The translations under genes and the position numbers were made by a program. From assembly GCA_964030785.1 (NCBI GenBank), contig OZ034972.1, forward strand, positions 53,190,538 to 53,254,537: a stretch of 64,000 bases of DNA, in the 5' to 3' direction. The stretch's first letter is position 1; each line of letters begins with the position of its first letter. The notes beneath the pieces were generated by a model, which did not search any database, had not been told where the DNA came from, and was given only the letters and a program-made list of their open reading frames with translations. Below are positions 1-12,462 of the stretch, one piece after another. Source of the DNA: Siderastrea siderea (taxonomy: Eukaryota; Cnidaria; Anthozoa; Scleractinia; Rhizangiidae).

Positions 1-1947
1 CAATGAAGTCGCAATAACGATTTTCAGTTTATTCATTCATTGTTTAATACTTATGTCGTTTTGTTGATCTCTGACATTGACATCAAAGGATCTGACTAGT
101 TTTATAATCAGTGTTCTTCGTTTTAAAATTCGCTGCTGCTTAGAGATAAAATTCGGTGCTAATTTCAAATATTTATCACTTCTCGAATTAAATTACAAAA
201 TACTCCTTTGTTTATAAACGGTTTTATTTATATCTTTATTCTAAAGAATGAAACTGAAGGTATTGCTCTTAATTGCCCAAGGTTTTTTACGCAGAAAATC
301 GGTGACAAATGGGAAGAGAATATTTCCGGATACCACCTGAAATGGGAAATGATTCAAGCATGCACAGCATATTTTGGTACTACCCTGCGAGCAGAGGCCC
401 TTCGATCTTCCTAGATAAGTCGGTACATGACAACGTCGTCGTATTTTGAATTTTCATTCAGTTTCAGCTCAGACAGAGCAACCATGTACAATACCGGAAC
501 CTTCAAGTTAGCAATCGTGTAAATTTGAGTGCTTGTGCCTAGAAGATTTATCGTAGCCTATGATTTTCTTATTTTGCCGACATTTACGTGACTTTCTGCG
601 AATTGCCGTTATGGGAAATTTGCATACCGAGGATCGTGCAAGCAGAAGAAATTTTGATTGGCTGTTTTGTTGAATGTCAATCAATCAAAAAAAGTGGGCG
701 GCAGAAGCAAGTTAACAGAAGCAAGGGAGACTTTTGTCTGCGCAGGCGCGAAAAAGTTTTCAAATTTTTTTTGTTTTGGGGATTTTCGAAGAGCACGCGG
801 TTTTCGGCGAGGTTGAATTTGACAACCTAAACTTTAAACGGAAAGCATTTATAAATACGTTGTCGACATGCCAAGTGGAGCATTTTGCCATAAAAGGAAC
901 TCAATATGGAGACAGATAAGCTTGTTTGACATCGCTTGTGGTAATTTTGCTGCCGATGAAGACCTTTTCATGTAGACGTGTTGACCGTAAGATGGCGGAT
1001 TGTCAGCAATTCTTTACATGGCGGGGCCGGTTTCAGTGAACTTACCTGTCTTCCTAGGCTGTACTTCACGTCATATTCAACGCCTACTGAAAGGACTATG
1101 TCTATTGTGGTAAGTAAATCGCATATCTGGCTCCTTGAGTTTGTATTTAGGTTTTTTTGTTTTCTTCATCTTGCGGTTTTGAAGAAACCATGTTGTTGTC
1201 ATCCTCAATTTCACGGTGTCGTTCAACAAGGGCATCTTACCTTTTCAGTTTTCATCATTTCGTCATAAAAATCGAATACAACATTGAAATGAACTTGTTT
1301 TACCGTTTTCTGGGTTCACTTAGCGTACTACTTAAACACTTTTTATTATCAGGCGAAGTGAATATTTTGATCGATAAATTTAGATTTTCTGTGACCTGAA
1401 ATTAAAATTTGTCATCAAACCTCCGAGACTTTTGTTTCCCTTCGTGATATGGGAATTCCCATCATTGAGGGATGGGTCAACTAATTTACTAGCTGTTGGC
1501 AGATTTTGGTTTATATTGACGGTGTACCCCCAATACCCTCTTGCCGAACGAAGCTCCGCGGGTCGAGCTTCATTTTCAAAATATTGGTTATATGATATCA
1601 CACATTTTAGTCCTTCTGCACCTCACAAATTACAACAAACCACTAATGTAAAGTGTTCACCAAGTAGTACTAAGTTCAAATTTACTTTGTGCCAAATGTC
1701 AATTTTGTGGACCTTTCAATTATTATTTTTTGGCATTTGTTGTCATGACGGTGGTTCGCAAGTGAAATTAAATTGTGCGTAAAAATCGGGTTGCTACTGT
1801 ATGTTTGATCATAGCCAAAAAACTAATTCGTGATATGGGGATCGGCTTGGTGAGATGAGTTTCAAGGACTACCCTAATAGTTTGGTGATGTCAAACTAAA
1901 TTTAAATGATGTACTGCTTGGTCAAAATAAAGGCCAAAGTCGGTTGA
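1..1947. other. Gene-poor flank with promoter-like motifs
   Basis: No convincing coding exon was seen. Short motifs typical of animal promoters occur: an inverted CCAAT-type box (attggctg, 657-664), an NRF-1-like tgcgcaggcgcg (739-750) and a YY1-like aagatggcgg (989-998). An ATG followed by three codons meets a strong donor (GTAAGT, 1110-1115), so 1098-1109 could be a tiny first exon. Its phase (0) does not fit the phase-1 start needed by the cryptochrome exon at 9842. Everything here is suggestive only. Confidence 0.3.
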
Positions 1948-1954
1948 CTTATTT

Positions 1955-3272
1955 CCCGAAGTAACCACTCGAACTAAATCGAACGCTCGATTAATCGAAC
2001 TCAATCGAACTTAATCGAACCCAATCACGTGATTGGGTTCGATTAAGTTCGGTAAGCGAACACAATCGAACTCTCACAAAAAAATTTGAGTAATCGAACC
2101 CAATCGAACGTTCGATTGCGTTCGATTGGGCTCGATAAGTTCGATTGAGTTCGATTAGGTTCGATTGCGTTCGAATTGTGTCTGGATAATGGTCGATAAT
2201 GGTTGAAAGGAAATAAAAACGGTCGGATGTGGACTCACGGTTGCATTGCGTTCGACTGAAATGGGAGTATGCAGTGTGAAATGAGTCACAAGCGTGTAAT
2301 TCCCAGAATAACAAATAAGTAAACTCCAAACTGAAAGGAAATTGCTTTTATCAATTTTATTACTGTAAATCCCGGTGTAAATAATCATACTGAAGTCGAC
2401 ACTTGCTTGCAAACGACTATCACACAAGAAGTCACAGAACAGGGAACATCGAATGAAGCAGATGGACTTGGAAATGACCTAGCAAATGACTCAGAGTGGT
2501 TGTTTAACAGTGTTCTCAAAACAGAATGCCGTTATCAAGTTATCTACTTTGATTCTCCACGGCATCGCCTGCTAAAGATACTGATGATTATAATGTTTTT
2601 TCTAGCCACTTCTGTGGACATGAACATGTTCAAGTTCATTGAAGGATTCTGTACAAGTGTTAAGCTGTTAAACGACCTTTTATGTGCCGAAATCGCCGAG
2701 TTCTTTTTAGAGATTGTTAAACTGTTAACAACTCTGTTGTTACTTTTAGTTGCTTTTCTTACAAATGTGGCGGTTTCCTTTATCACGCGTTATCTCATAA
2801 TACTTAGTAATGAATATTGCTTTCAAGGCCGGGTTTTTTGCAATTAAGTTCCCGTATCTTATCGCAATCGTTTTTTGTAGCTTTGTTCCAGTTTATTGTA
2901 TTTTGCTTGGGTTAAAGCGTGCGATTATTACAGTCGTTTTATACTTTCATTTGTAAAATCAATGTATTTTCCATGTCCAAAGGTAGTTTCAATAAAAGTA
3001 TTTCTTGTTAATTATTTATTCGTAGCTATTGCTAAAACAGATTGTTCAAAAAACTGGCGGTATTCGGGGTGAAAATTAGATTTTTCTATTGTGTTCGATT
3101 AGGTTCGATTGGGTTCGATTAGTTCGAGAATCGAACGCAATCGAACTCTCTCACACATTTTTTGGGGTTCGATTGTGTTCGATTATCGAACTAATCGAAC
3201 CCAATCATTCGATTAAGTTCGATTGGGTTCGATTGAGTTCGATTACCGAACAGTTCGAGTGGTTACTTCGGG
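1955..3272. mobile_element. Non-autonomous DNA transposon with TTCGATT-rich ends
   Basis: Both ends carry a perfect inverted repeat starting CCCGAAGTAACCACTCGAAC, and the element is flanked by a 7-bp direct duplication CTTATTT (1948-1954 and 3273-3279). The outer ~200 bp on each side is packed with ATCGAAC/GTTCGAT repeats in both orientations, including a perfect 46-bp palindrome at 2006-2051 centred on CACGTG. No transposase was recognised. A 7-bp duplication would fit P-like elements (7-8 bp) or a variant 8-bp family such as hAT; the superfamily is unresolved. The ends and duplication are seen directly; transposon identity is a firm inference. Confidence 0.85.
2335..2847 (+). CDS. Uncharacterised open frame inside the 1955-3272 element
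   Basis: A 170-codon frame is open from after a TGA at 2332-2334 to a TAA at 2845-2847. It has no ATG near its beginning, so if it is real it is a terminal exon with an unseen 5' part. The N-terminal half is polar and acidic. The C-terminal half has two hydrophobic stretches that could be membrane segments, around the residues LMIIMFFLA and LLTTLLLLLVAFL. AATAAA occurs downstream near 2990, still inside the element. It could be a host gene fragment captured by the transposon, an element-encoded protein tail, or chance. No family was recognised. Confidence 0.3.
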   Translation, partial: KEIAFINFITVNPGVNNHTEVDTCLQTTITQEVTEQGTSNEADGLGNDLANDSEWLFNSVLKTECRYQVIYFDSPRHRLLKILMIIMFFLATSVDMNMFKFIEGFCTSVKLLNDLLCAEIAEFFLEIVKLLTTLLLLLVAFLTNVAVSFITRYLIILSNEYCFQGRVFCN

Positions 3273-3279
3273 CTTATTT

Positions 3280-6200
3280 GTGTCTTTTGAATGGCGTGAC
3301 AGTGCTTCACTCGATTTTGTCACACAAACGTATGAATGTTTCTTTGCAATATTCCGTTTTTATTATCCTGCTAAATGAGGTACTTAACAGTTTTTTGTAC
3401 ATTAATGAGAGTGAAAATACGAAATACTCATATATGTGAACTGCAGAAGAAATATGAAACAGTGATATTTTTGTTGATATCACTGTTGCTGCTTAAGTTG
3501 ATATCTCAGTGATTATTATAATTACTGATGTTAACTTTTGACATAAATTTTATTTTTCCCACACAGATCTTGACAGCTCGCAATGGCACAGGCCCTCATG
3601 TTAATAGGAAAGTATCGTTGTGCCAGGTCCTTGAATACTTGAATGACGACTTTTTTGTCCCTCTTACAAATTCATAGACACAGAACTTTCATCAGCACAT
3701 TTTGCATCCTTATTAAACTTTTAAGTTTTCCTTTGCCTACCAAAACCTTTGAATAGTTGCCCAGACATTAACATCACCTGGCACTGTGTGTGTACAACCA
3801 GTGTGCTGGAAACAGAAATGTACATAAATTGTGGCTAATGGTTCTCTGGGCTTTATTTAATTCCCACTTGCTTAAGCTTTTATTACTTAAATGTACACGT
3901 AACTAAAATTTACTAGTCCCTTATTAAAGATAATGTGTCACAAGGACTTTGTGGATGTTTTTTTGGTCAAAACTCTGCTAAAATTATTGATAGGTAACTC
4001 AACCTATGCACATCAACATTATCTTAAACCTGTGTGCAGACATCTCCCTTGCTTCAAAGGAAGCAAGGGAAATAGGAGCCATCTGTGTGCAGGTTACATA
4101 ATTATCTTTAAACATCTAGAGGAAGGTATAAACTCAGTTTTTGAGAGAAAACACCATGGCCATTCAATAATTCATCGTGAAGAAAATCACAGCAAGGGAT
4201 TGCAAATCTGAGAAATGGGCGACGGTAAATTGAAAAGTTAAGATAAGCAGGCAAAAGTTTTGCCTTCCTGCTGTTGTTCTTCATTATCATAACAGACTTC
4301 AATGCAAGAGCAAGTACTGTTTATCAATAAAGTAAGTTGAACTTCAATGGAAATGTGTAATGTTTGTTGCATTGGAAGATAATTTATTTGTGTTTGAAAC
4401 TGGAAGAAAGACAAATTCATTTAAAAGAGGGAGGTAAAAAATGGCATCTGCCTCAAAAACCACTTTTTGGGTTAAAAATATTTCTGACATTAAAAAATGA
4501 AACACATAGCTAAGGCAAAATTAAGAACTTGATATGACAAAGGAATTAAAATGATTTTTGCGAAGATATTGTACCCAGACTTTTTTGCAGCTGCTATGGT
4601 CTTCCATTTAGTTAAACTCTCAATCTGCTTAAATGAAAACCATGAAATCCTAGAGTAAGTGAGACCAGTTGGGGGGGGGGGGGGGGGAATGAAGTTTTAT
4701 GGACCAAAAATTGATTTGGACCCCTCAGAGGCCTATTTGTTTTGAATGATCATGAAATAAGGAAAGTTCATTTTTCCTTTTAATGTATAAACTCATGAGG
4801 ATAACAACCATGTTATTTGCAGACTCTTTTTTCAGGTGTCCCTTTTCTTTTACATCCCCCTCTCCCCTAAGAAAAATCCACTTGCCCCTACCCTATAAAA
4901 AGTGAACAGTCCCTTTATTGATTGAAATTAAAGAATGAGTGGATAACTATATTTAACCATGGTCAACTCATCAGGACTTAAAAACACTATTTCTATACAA
5001 AAACTGCTATAATACATTAACATTATGACAAAACCTAATTAGACTACGAGTCTACTTTCCATAAGTTCCATGCAGAGAGATCTTCAGAAGAACTACTTGC
5101 AGCCAGCCCCGAAGGCCCCAAGAGAGTTGAACTTCACCTGTCGCAGCTCAACATGAAGGCTTTTTCAAAGAAATGCTCCAGAGTAACTGAAACTATTTTT
5201 CGTAAGGTTTGTACGGGGAAGAGGAATAGCGAGTTTGCCATTGGTGTCTCTTAAAGAGTAACTGGAGACATTTTAAAATGAAAAGTTGCAAAATCAACTG
5301 TCACCAAGGGAAATATCTTTAAAAAAAAAAGCAACACCTGCATTTGCAAGCAATATCCTGAGGCCATTTTTTCAACAAGTTCAAGACAATGTCATCAAAC
5401 ACTGGGTAAAACATGAATGCAGCTTTCCATAGAAAGGTTTATCATAATAGGAAATTATAAGTTAAAGTCAAGAGCTGCAATTTTTTTACTCATTGTACTT
5501 TGTGGAGTCAGCTTTTTGAAAACTTAATGACAGGACAACAACTATGTGAAAATCCTTTGGTCCACAAATGTTTTCTAAAAATAATAACCAGCCTCAACAT
5601 CAGCTCGTGAACTTATATTCAAGGTTACTGGTTGCTGGTCTTCTTTAAAATCTCCTAAAAGAAAAGGTTTCAAAACAAAAGAACTGTCAGGGGCTGGTAT
5701 GACTGATGGAAAACTATAAAAGGTGGTAACTGTGTACAGTACATCTCCTAAGGCTTTCTGTTGCAATTAAGATTAGACTCCTTTATTTAAAATTCAAAAG
5801 GGCAGCCCTTTCAGAAGTCAAAGCATCTGCCATCAATGGGAACCCTGATTTAAATTACACAACATAACCGGCCTTCGGTCACAAAACTAAGATAGTTAAA
5901 TACAGATGAAGATATTAAAAAAAGGCAAAAAGTTATGAGAAGCACACTTTACAAGTAACAAACACAACTGAAGTCATACAAAACTGAGTTACTTTCAACA
6001 TGGAATCCTTTGGTGTAAATATGGCAACAAAATGGCCACTAAATAATGAGACAAAACTTGCTTTACAAATTGAATAACCAAAAAGTCAATGTTTGAAAAC
6101 AGTTAACATTGACTTCATGTCATTAACATTCTTCAAGCAAAACGTTTTTGCATCTGCATTCTCACAACTTATGGCCTTTTTTGTCTTAACAAAAACTTAA

Positions 6201-6960
6201 ACAGTCCATCGGATGGCTACAAGTTGGCAAAACTGCTAAACTAAGATCAAACGGAAAAACTGAGCGAGATTTGCTACAATTTAAATTTTATCAGCTACTG
6301 AAAGTATGAACTTAAATGATATTATACTTTAAGTTATTCTAGCTGAGATAATTCCCGTTTGCCTACATGGTTAACCAACCAGTGATTACTGGTAGGTCTT
6401 CTAAAGTGTTTTATGGTTTTTACACCTCTTTCACTCTGAGATTATTTGACCGCTGAGTGACCGCCACAGCCCTTTTAAACATCGAAGGGAAGCTCACTGA
6501 TCGACTGTTATGTAGCAAAAGCTAACAAAAAGTTGCAAGCAGACTGTTTTAAAATTGTGAGTAGGGTAGCTTACCTGCTTTGGTGAAAACGGCAACAGGC
6601 TAAACGCTTACTGTCCTCCAAAACTTTGAATCCTTCCTAATCTCCTCACTTCATGGAACATATTTTCTCCCGCTCACAAATGCAAAAGCCCGAGCAAAAC
6701 ACTCGTTTTTCCGCGTTAAAATACTTTTTCCAAATTTCCTTCCGCTGCTGAGGAGTTGGGAAAACGCCTGGATTTGTTATATTTGCAAAAAAAGGTAAGA
6801 ATAAGTGATCAAGCGATGAAACCTACATCTTTTCCGCAGACCGCCATCTTTGTTTATTTCATTGGCGCGCACGTTTCAGGAATCTGGGTACTAGCAAAAT
6901 GATTAACCAATCAGGCAAAAGTCTCCCTTGCTGGCGGCAGACGTTCTGTAGAAGAATTGT
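3280..6960. other. Intergenic, no confident gene
   Basis: AT-rich DNA with no recognisable gene. Visible items are a hairpin at 4027-4095, a G homopolymer at 4671-4687, and an open stretch at about 5033-5241 (plus) without homology. At 6840-6855 a minus-strand aagatggcgg-type YY1 motif lies close to CCAAT-like sequence (6905-6912), which may mark a promoter for an unseen transcript. Confidence 0.3.
4027..4095. repeat. Long imperfect hairpin (pre-miRNA-sized)
   Basis: About 28 nt on the left (from aacctgtgtgcaga to cccttgctt) pair with the right arm (ggaagcaaggg to ctgtgtgcaggtt), leaving a four-base loop and a few bulges. Size and pairing resemble an animal miRNA precursor, but foldback transposon relics look the same and are common in this window. 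No expression evidence is available. Confidence 0.4.
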
Positions 6961-7032
6961 ATCAGGCTCTATTTTTCGTTTCGCCCGTCCCGCCTGAATG
7001 TTTCACCGAGCGAAACGAAAATAGAGCCTGAT
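6961..7032. repeat. Foldback element, ~25-bp arms
   Basis: The left arm atcaggctctatttttcgtt is repeated inverted on the right as aacgaaaatagagcctgat, separated by a ~20-nt spacer. The arms are nearly perfect. It is probably the relic of a palindromic MITE; no target duplication could be assigned. Confidence 0.6.
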
Positions 7033-8740
7033 CGCAGGTTATGTCGACCAAGGCAAGCTACCAGGTGTTTCACAAGGTTATGTGCTCGATTGCTATACAA
7101 ATTCAAAGAAAATCAGCCTGGAGTTTTTAAGTTTTTTTTCGATGAACGAAGAATTGCGAAGAGTGTTGTTAACAAACATTTCAATTGAAAACTTTTTTCC
7201 CAGATTCTGGATGCCGAGTGTGTAGAAGGAGAACGTGTCTTGACAATGTGCAAATATAATTTCCCTCATGAGAAAAAGAATCGAAGGGGAGGAGGGAGTG
7301 TCTGAGATAGGAGTTGTAGAACAAGTAGAACAGTTTTTAAATAACACTGACCAAATGGAGATGGAAGCAATAAAATTTTTTTTTTCATCTAGAATAGTGC
7401 AAAACAAAACAAGGAAACCATTGAAATGCTTTGAGCGACTCGCTCTGAGATTTAATAAAAACAAAGCAAAACATTTACATTTTAAAAATATTTCGCTTTG
7501 AGTGAATCGGCACTCCTAAGTTAAGTAGTTATAATGAAAGAGAAATACCATTCACTACTACAAGTTAACGCAAACCATGTCAAGATGATTGAAATATTCC
7601 GTCAACTGAAAAAGCAAGCAATGTTATTCGCACTAAGACGGCCGAACGATTTTTTGCGTTCAAACAACCCAATGTTCAGTACCAAAGGAAAGCAAACTGG
7701 CTTGAGAAACAACACTAACTCAGTCTAGAATAGTTTCTATTACTAATTTTTTGAATTATTTTCACCATTTTGCGAAATAAGACGTAATGACAAAACCTAC
7801 AATGACAAAATCTTGAAAGTTTATACGCACAACATTTTCTCGCCATGATTAACTGTAATAAAGGCAATTGCAAAATCAGATCGCTTATTTATAATTTTAA
7901 TACGAAATTCTATGGAAAGAGAAACAGAGAAAAAGCCTTCAGGTATGAAAAAATTATTCAGAATAGCATGCACTTGCTGTCCTGGGAAAGCAAAATGCCT
8001 CGAGTACAATTCCGCTTAACTTGACACTGTTCCGTACCAAATTTCCGGCTACAAGTTTTTTAAACATTTCAATATTAAAAGCTATTGTAAATGTGGAATC
8101 GTTCGGTTAGAGCATTCTTACGAAGTCAATCCACAGTCAAATATCTAATTTACCAACGGTTGAAGTGGAAGAAATACTTAAAAATCGACCGTTGTCCTTG
8201 GAAATAAAAACGACACTGACAATACAGTCTGTTTCTCGAACAACGATTTCTCTGCTCTAAGCTCTCCAATTTCTTCTATAACCGCCGTCGAGTATTCTTC
8301 AGGTCTTTTCCTTGTAGCAAGAAGCTTTTAAAAGAAATGTCTTCTACAGACTTCATCCTAAGGATGCATGTAGAATTTTTAATACCGGCCTGAAAATCGA
8401 GCGTACAAGAAGACATCCGCGAAAAAGTTTTGTAACTCACCGAGGGCGATACGATACAAAAATCGAAAATCTTACAAAATAAACCTTCCTTACTTTTACA
8501 TTATTGTCTCTTGGCGTGTCCTGATGGGGTAAAAGCAGGTTTGTCGCTTAGGTCAGTCAAGGTCCTCTCAATTATCCACATTATAGACATGATATGATCG
8601 GCTGACTCGGCTGCCATTGCATTGCAGGTGTTTTTGTGGATTACTTTGAATTTTCCCGCGATTGAGCGACCCTGGGTGCAATCTTTACTACAACTACCAG
8701 AAACCCTTGCGTGTGTGACGTCATAATGAAAATGGTCTAT
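7033..8740. other. Intergenic, no confident gene
   Basis: Short open frames at 7268-7501 and 7534-7728 (plus) have no recognisable domain. Another frame just upstream reads CKYNFPHEK near 7246, vaguely like the cysteine-rich start of Helitron proteins, but it breaks after a few codons. No intact gene is supported. Confidence 0.3.
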
Positions 8741-8744
8741 TTAA

Positions 8745-9402
8745 GGACGTTCGCGCCAATTGTTTCTGCGCATCCTTACTGCGCACGCAATTCACTTCGT
8801 GATGTCATGCCACGTCATCCATTGAGCGCGCGCGCTGTTGAAGAAATGTGGAGATATATAGCGCTAGTGGGCACTTTAATATCTATGCACGGGTTTAACT
8901 CTCTTAAATGTCCGGTGACCCCATATTTTCTTTTGATAGATCACTTTCTTTGTCGATTATCTACGTTTTGTGAAAAATTAAAGAAAATCTGTATTGTAGA
9001 AGTTTAATTTTTTTCAACTTTTCTGCCCTCGCATCATCGAATTCTACTATTATTGAAGCTGCACGGTGTTCGTCAAAGTCGATCTTAGAGGTTGAATTTA
9101 CCTAAAAGGATGACACCGGTTCAAATTATTTACTTAACAGACCCACTTAAGTAAAATTAGACTAAGAAAGTGGGTCTACAGCGAACCATTTTTAATATTT
9201 TTCAACTAACAAGCACTGAGGCCATGTCGAGTTACGAGGGCCGATTTGTCAAAATTGGGGTAGTTTTTGACGCGCTTTATTTCGAAAACGAAGTCGGTGA
9301 CCCCCCAATTTTTTTCCATTTCTGACATAGGTAACTCATTATCTGACTGTAGCCAAAGTATGAAAAAAATCTGTATTGTAGAAGTTTTTCGCGCGAACGT
9401 CC
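8745..9402 (+). mobile_element. TTAA-flanked MITE, copy 1
   Basis: The ends are inverted (GGACGTTCGCGC at 8745 and GCGCGAACGTCC at 9391-9402) and each is flanked by TTAA (8741-8744 and 9403-9406). TTAA duplication is the hallmark of piggyBac and Kolobok transposons. A second copy, inverted, lies at 33160-33806. No transposase is encoded. A subterminal motif (ctgtattgtagaagttt) occurs both internally near 8990-9006 and beside the right end. It ends ~440 bp upstream of the first recognisable cryptochrome exon. Confidence 0.85.
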
Positions 9403-9841
9403 TTAAAAACCAAAACTGCTGTGTTAAGTGAATTCAACAACAAACTCACCAACCGCCAGGCTAAGCTACACAAAATTAAAACGAGTACTTGCCTTTTGAA
9501 GGTATTTCAAGGTCTTTAATTCCCCTCCTTGTTGAACTTTCTATTTACAACACACACAAGAATTGTGACTTGCCAAAAAAGTCGCATCTCTGAGCCGTAA
9601 ATAAAAAAATTCTCGAGTTCAACCGAGGTATGTTGTTTTTCAACTTTCATTCAATGGTTTTCGCGCGGTTAATTCGCGCGGTTGCCATGACAAAACCGGT
9701 CCGGATAGGAAAAAACTGGACCGGCGGAACGCGCGTCAACAGCCAATCAAATTCAAGGATTCCGGATTCCGGACCAGAAAAATGCTTAAGAAAAACATAA
9801 ACTAATTTCTTTCATTTTGTTGTCCTTGTTTTCTCCTACAG

Positions 9842-12462
9842 TGGAACAAAGAGGACACACTAGTGTGCACTTGTTTAGAAAGGACCTGAGGCTCCATGAC
9901 AACCCAACATTGCGTGCCTGTCTGGAAGGTAGTGGCACATTCTACCCAGTGTATGTGTTGGACACTGCAGCAGCTAAGCACAGCAAGATCTCGGCCAACC
10001 GTTGGAACTTCTTACTGGAGTGTCTGAGGGATCTGGATAGTCAGCTGGCAAGGCTAGGATCACGTCTGTTTGTAGTACGTGGAAGGGATGTGGAGGTGCT
10101 TCCAAAGCTGTTCTCGGAGTGGGGAGTGTCACGCCTTAGCTTTGAAACTGACAGTGAGCCGTTTGGGTCTCAGAGAGATGCTGTTATCAGACACATAGCC
10201 GAGAAAGCGGGAGTTGAACTGGTCAGCAAAACGTCTCACACACTGTATGAGCCAGGCCAGATTCTACGTGCCAATCGGGGTATTGCACCCATGCTGTTTG
10301 AGGACTTTGTGAGAGTTGTGCAAGAGAACATGCTTACTGTACCCAGTCCAGTGAAAGGGGTGGACAGACAATTGGTGGGTTCTTGTGTGACACCAGTAGC
10401 TGCTGACCACCATGCAAACTATGGAGTGCCTGAATTGAGCGAGCTAGGAGTGAAAGACACCCGATTTGTAACGAGCTCATCTGTTTGGAGAGGAGGAGAA
10501 CAAGAGGCCCTGAGGAGACTTGTCCTTTTGGAGCAAGAGGTAAATCGTGTTTGTTCTGATTTAGGTAGTCAAACCATATCGCATATTGCTAAAAAGTTGG
10601 GGTAACCTTGTCCTTTTGTTTCCATTTGTGTAGTTGGTGAAACGTGACTTTGAGGATGTGCCGTTAAGTGCAGCATCAATGCCATCATCTCCCACCCACT
10701 TAAGCCCTTACTTGCGATTTGGATGTCTGTCAGCCAGAGTGATGTGGCAACGACTAAGAGACACTTACGGGAAGGTGTGTATTGAGTATTGCTATTTGTA
10801 CACTGATCATTGTTAAAGTGCTAGTGGAGCAGCACATAGGATTGCTTCGTTGAAATTACGGTTGCCTTTGTATTTCTTTGGAACGATGAATATCTGGCAT
10901 TGCACCCAGTACCGATCTCTCAACGCTTGGGAATGTATTTTGAGAGTGGGATTTGTGTTTTGGGCTAGTGCAGTGATTTCAGGTTTTGATATTTGATGTC
11001 TCTCTGGTGAACAGGCAAAGGGAAAAATGCCTCCTATGTCATTCCATGAGCCTCTTCTGCTGCGAGAGTTCTTCTTCACAATGGCCAGTGCCAACCCGGG
11101 CTTGCATAAGATGGAAAACAACCCTCTGAGTGTTCAATATCCTTGGGAGGAAAATGCCGAAGGCCTTCAGAGGTGGAAACAGGTGAGTTTGATTGTACTT
11201 GTGTGTTGACTGAGTTGGAGCTGTTGAGCCTGTTGTAAGAGAGAAACTGGATGTAGTGAAGGTTTCTAATTGTCTGCATCTGTGTGTTGCATTGATAACA
11301 GGGTACCACTGGATTTCCATGGATTGATGCAGTAATGCGGCAGTTGCGTGTAGAAGGTTGGATTCCTCATTTTGCTCGTCTGGCTGTAGGATGTTTCCTT
11401 ACCAGGGGATGTCTTTGGATCAACTGGGAAGAGGGATACAAGGTAGGAAAACAGTGATACCAAGATAAGTGGGCAAAGCAATCTCTTTGGCGTCTTCGAC
11501 ACTTGGAAGGTTTTTGCAGAAAACGTTTTTAGTTAGATGTGAATTTGTGTGTAGAGTTGAGGTGCTAACGAGTTGAATTTGAACTCTAGGTGTTCGACGA
11601 GCTTCAACTGGATGCAGAGTGGAGTCTAAACGTTGGCAACTGGCTTTGGCTGTCAGGAAGTACCTTTGTCAAAGAGCATGTGCCTTGGTTCTGTCCAGTA
11701 GAAGTTGGAAAGAAGATTGATCCCAGTGGTGAATATGTCAGGTATGCAGAAAGGGGTAATTTATTGATCTTGCAAGAATGTTCAACTGTTTTATTTGGTG
11801 GTTTTTAGTTGTGTAAATTAACGTGCCCCATACGCTGACGATCTGCTCGAGCTCGTTTTTATATTTTGATGCTACTGCTATGTTCACTGTTGGTATTTAC
11901 GGTCTGGGCACAACAGTAAATACGTCGTCGTCCTTGTGTAAACATTCTGAGTTGTCGACGAGTTTATACCGACTTTCAATAATTGAGTGAATTTGCGTTT
12001 TTCAGCAGAAGTAAAAGCGATAAGAAAGATAAGCTGAGTCATCAGAGTTTAAACATTACGTCATCCAGTAACGCTATAGTCAAAATATTGTGTCACACAA
12101 CCACACTTTTCGTCACGCCGGTTCGTATAAATAGAAGATCGCGCTAACATTTGTGAAACCTAGCGGTGGTGAGGGTCAGAGCGGCCGGTTAAAATGGCCA
12201 TTGGGCTTTGTTGTTGTTGTTGTTGTGTGGTAATAACGGATACATTTAATTTTTTTTATTCTTTGTAGGAAGTATGTGCCAGAAGTGAAGCGATTACCCG
12301 TGACGTACCTGTTTGAACCATGGAAAGCACCTTTTGCTGTTCAAAAGGCAGCTCGGTGCATCGTGGGGGACGACTATCCTGCACCTGTAGTTGATCACAT
12401 TGAACAGCGGAATATATGTGTGCAGCGCTTAAAAGATCTCTGCATTTCTTTGGATATTTCAG
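9842..12462 (+). other. PHR-1 unit of the cryptochrome
   Basis: About 498 residues, the normal PHR length. The alpha/beta antenna domain begins with [18 protein letters not shown]. The FAD domain includes [36 protein letters not shown] and NWLWLSG. The electron-transfer tryptophan triad is retained: W of YPW (exon 3), second W of LWINW (exon 4) and first W of NWLW (exon 5). The residue near flavin N5 is Asn (LNVGNW), as in vertebrate-type CRYs and photolyases. Of the two histidines needed for (6-4) repair the first is present (PHFARL) but the second is Leu, so repair activity is unlikely. The terminal exon can either splice at 12463 (GTGCGT) or read on to TGA at 12528-12530, adding 22 residues. 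Confidence 0.85.

Noticed and set aside
5033..5241. ~68-codon open stretch (plus) with protein-like composition
   Set aside because: No homology recognised, weak splice signals, and length compatible with chance.
7205..7310. Possible Helitron-like cysteine motif (CKYNFP)
   Set aside because: Only a few residues fit, the frame stops soon after, and no Rep or helicase motif follows.
8711..9007. 98-codon frame, similar in translation to the minus frame 33592-33975
   Set aside because: Both lie in copies of the same TTAA MITE, so the similarity comes from the shared repeat. Neither has a conserved domain and the frames run into unique flanks.
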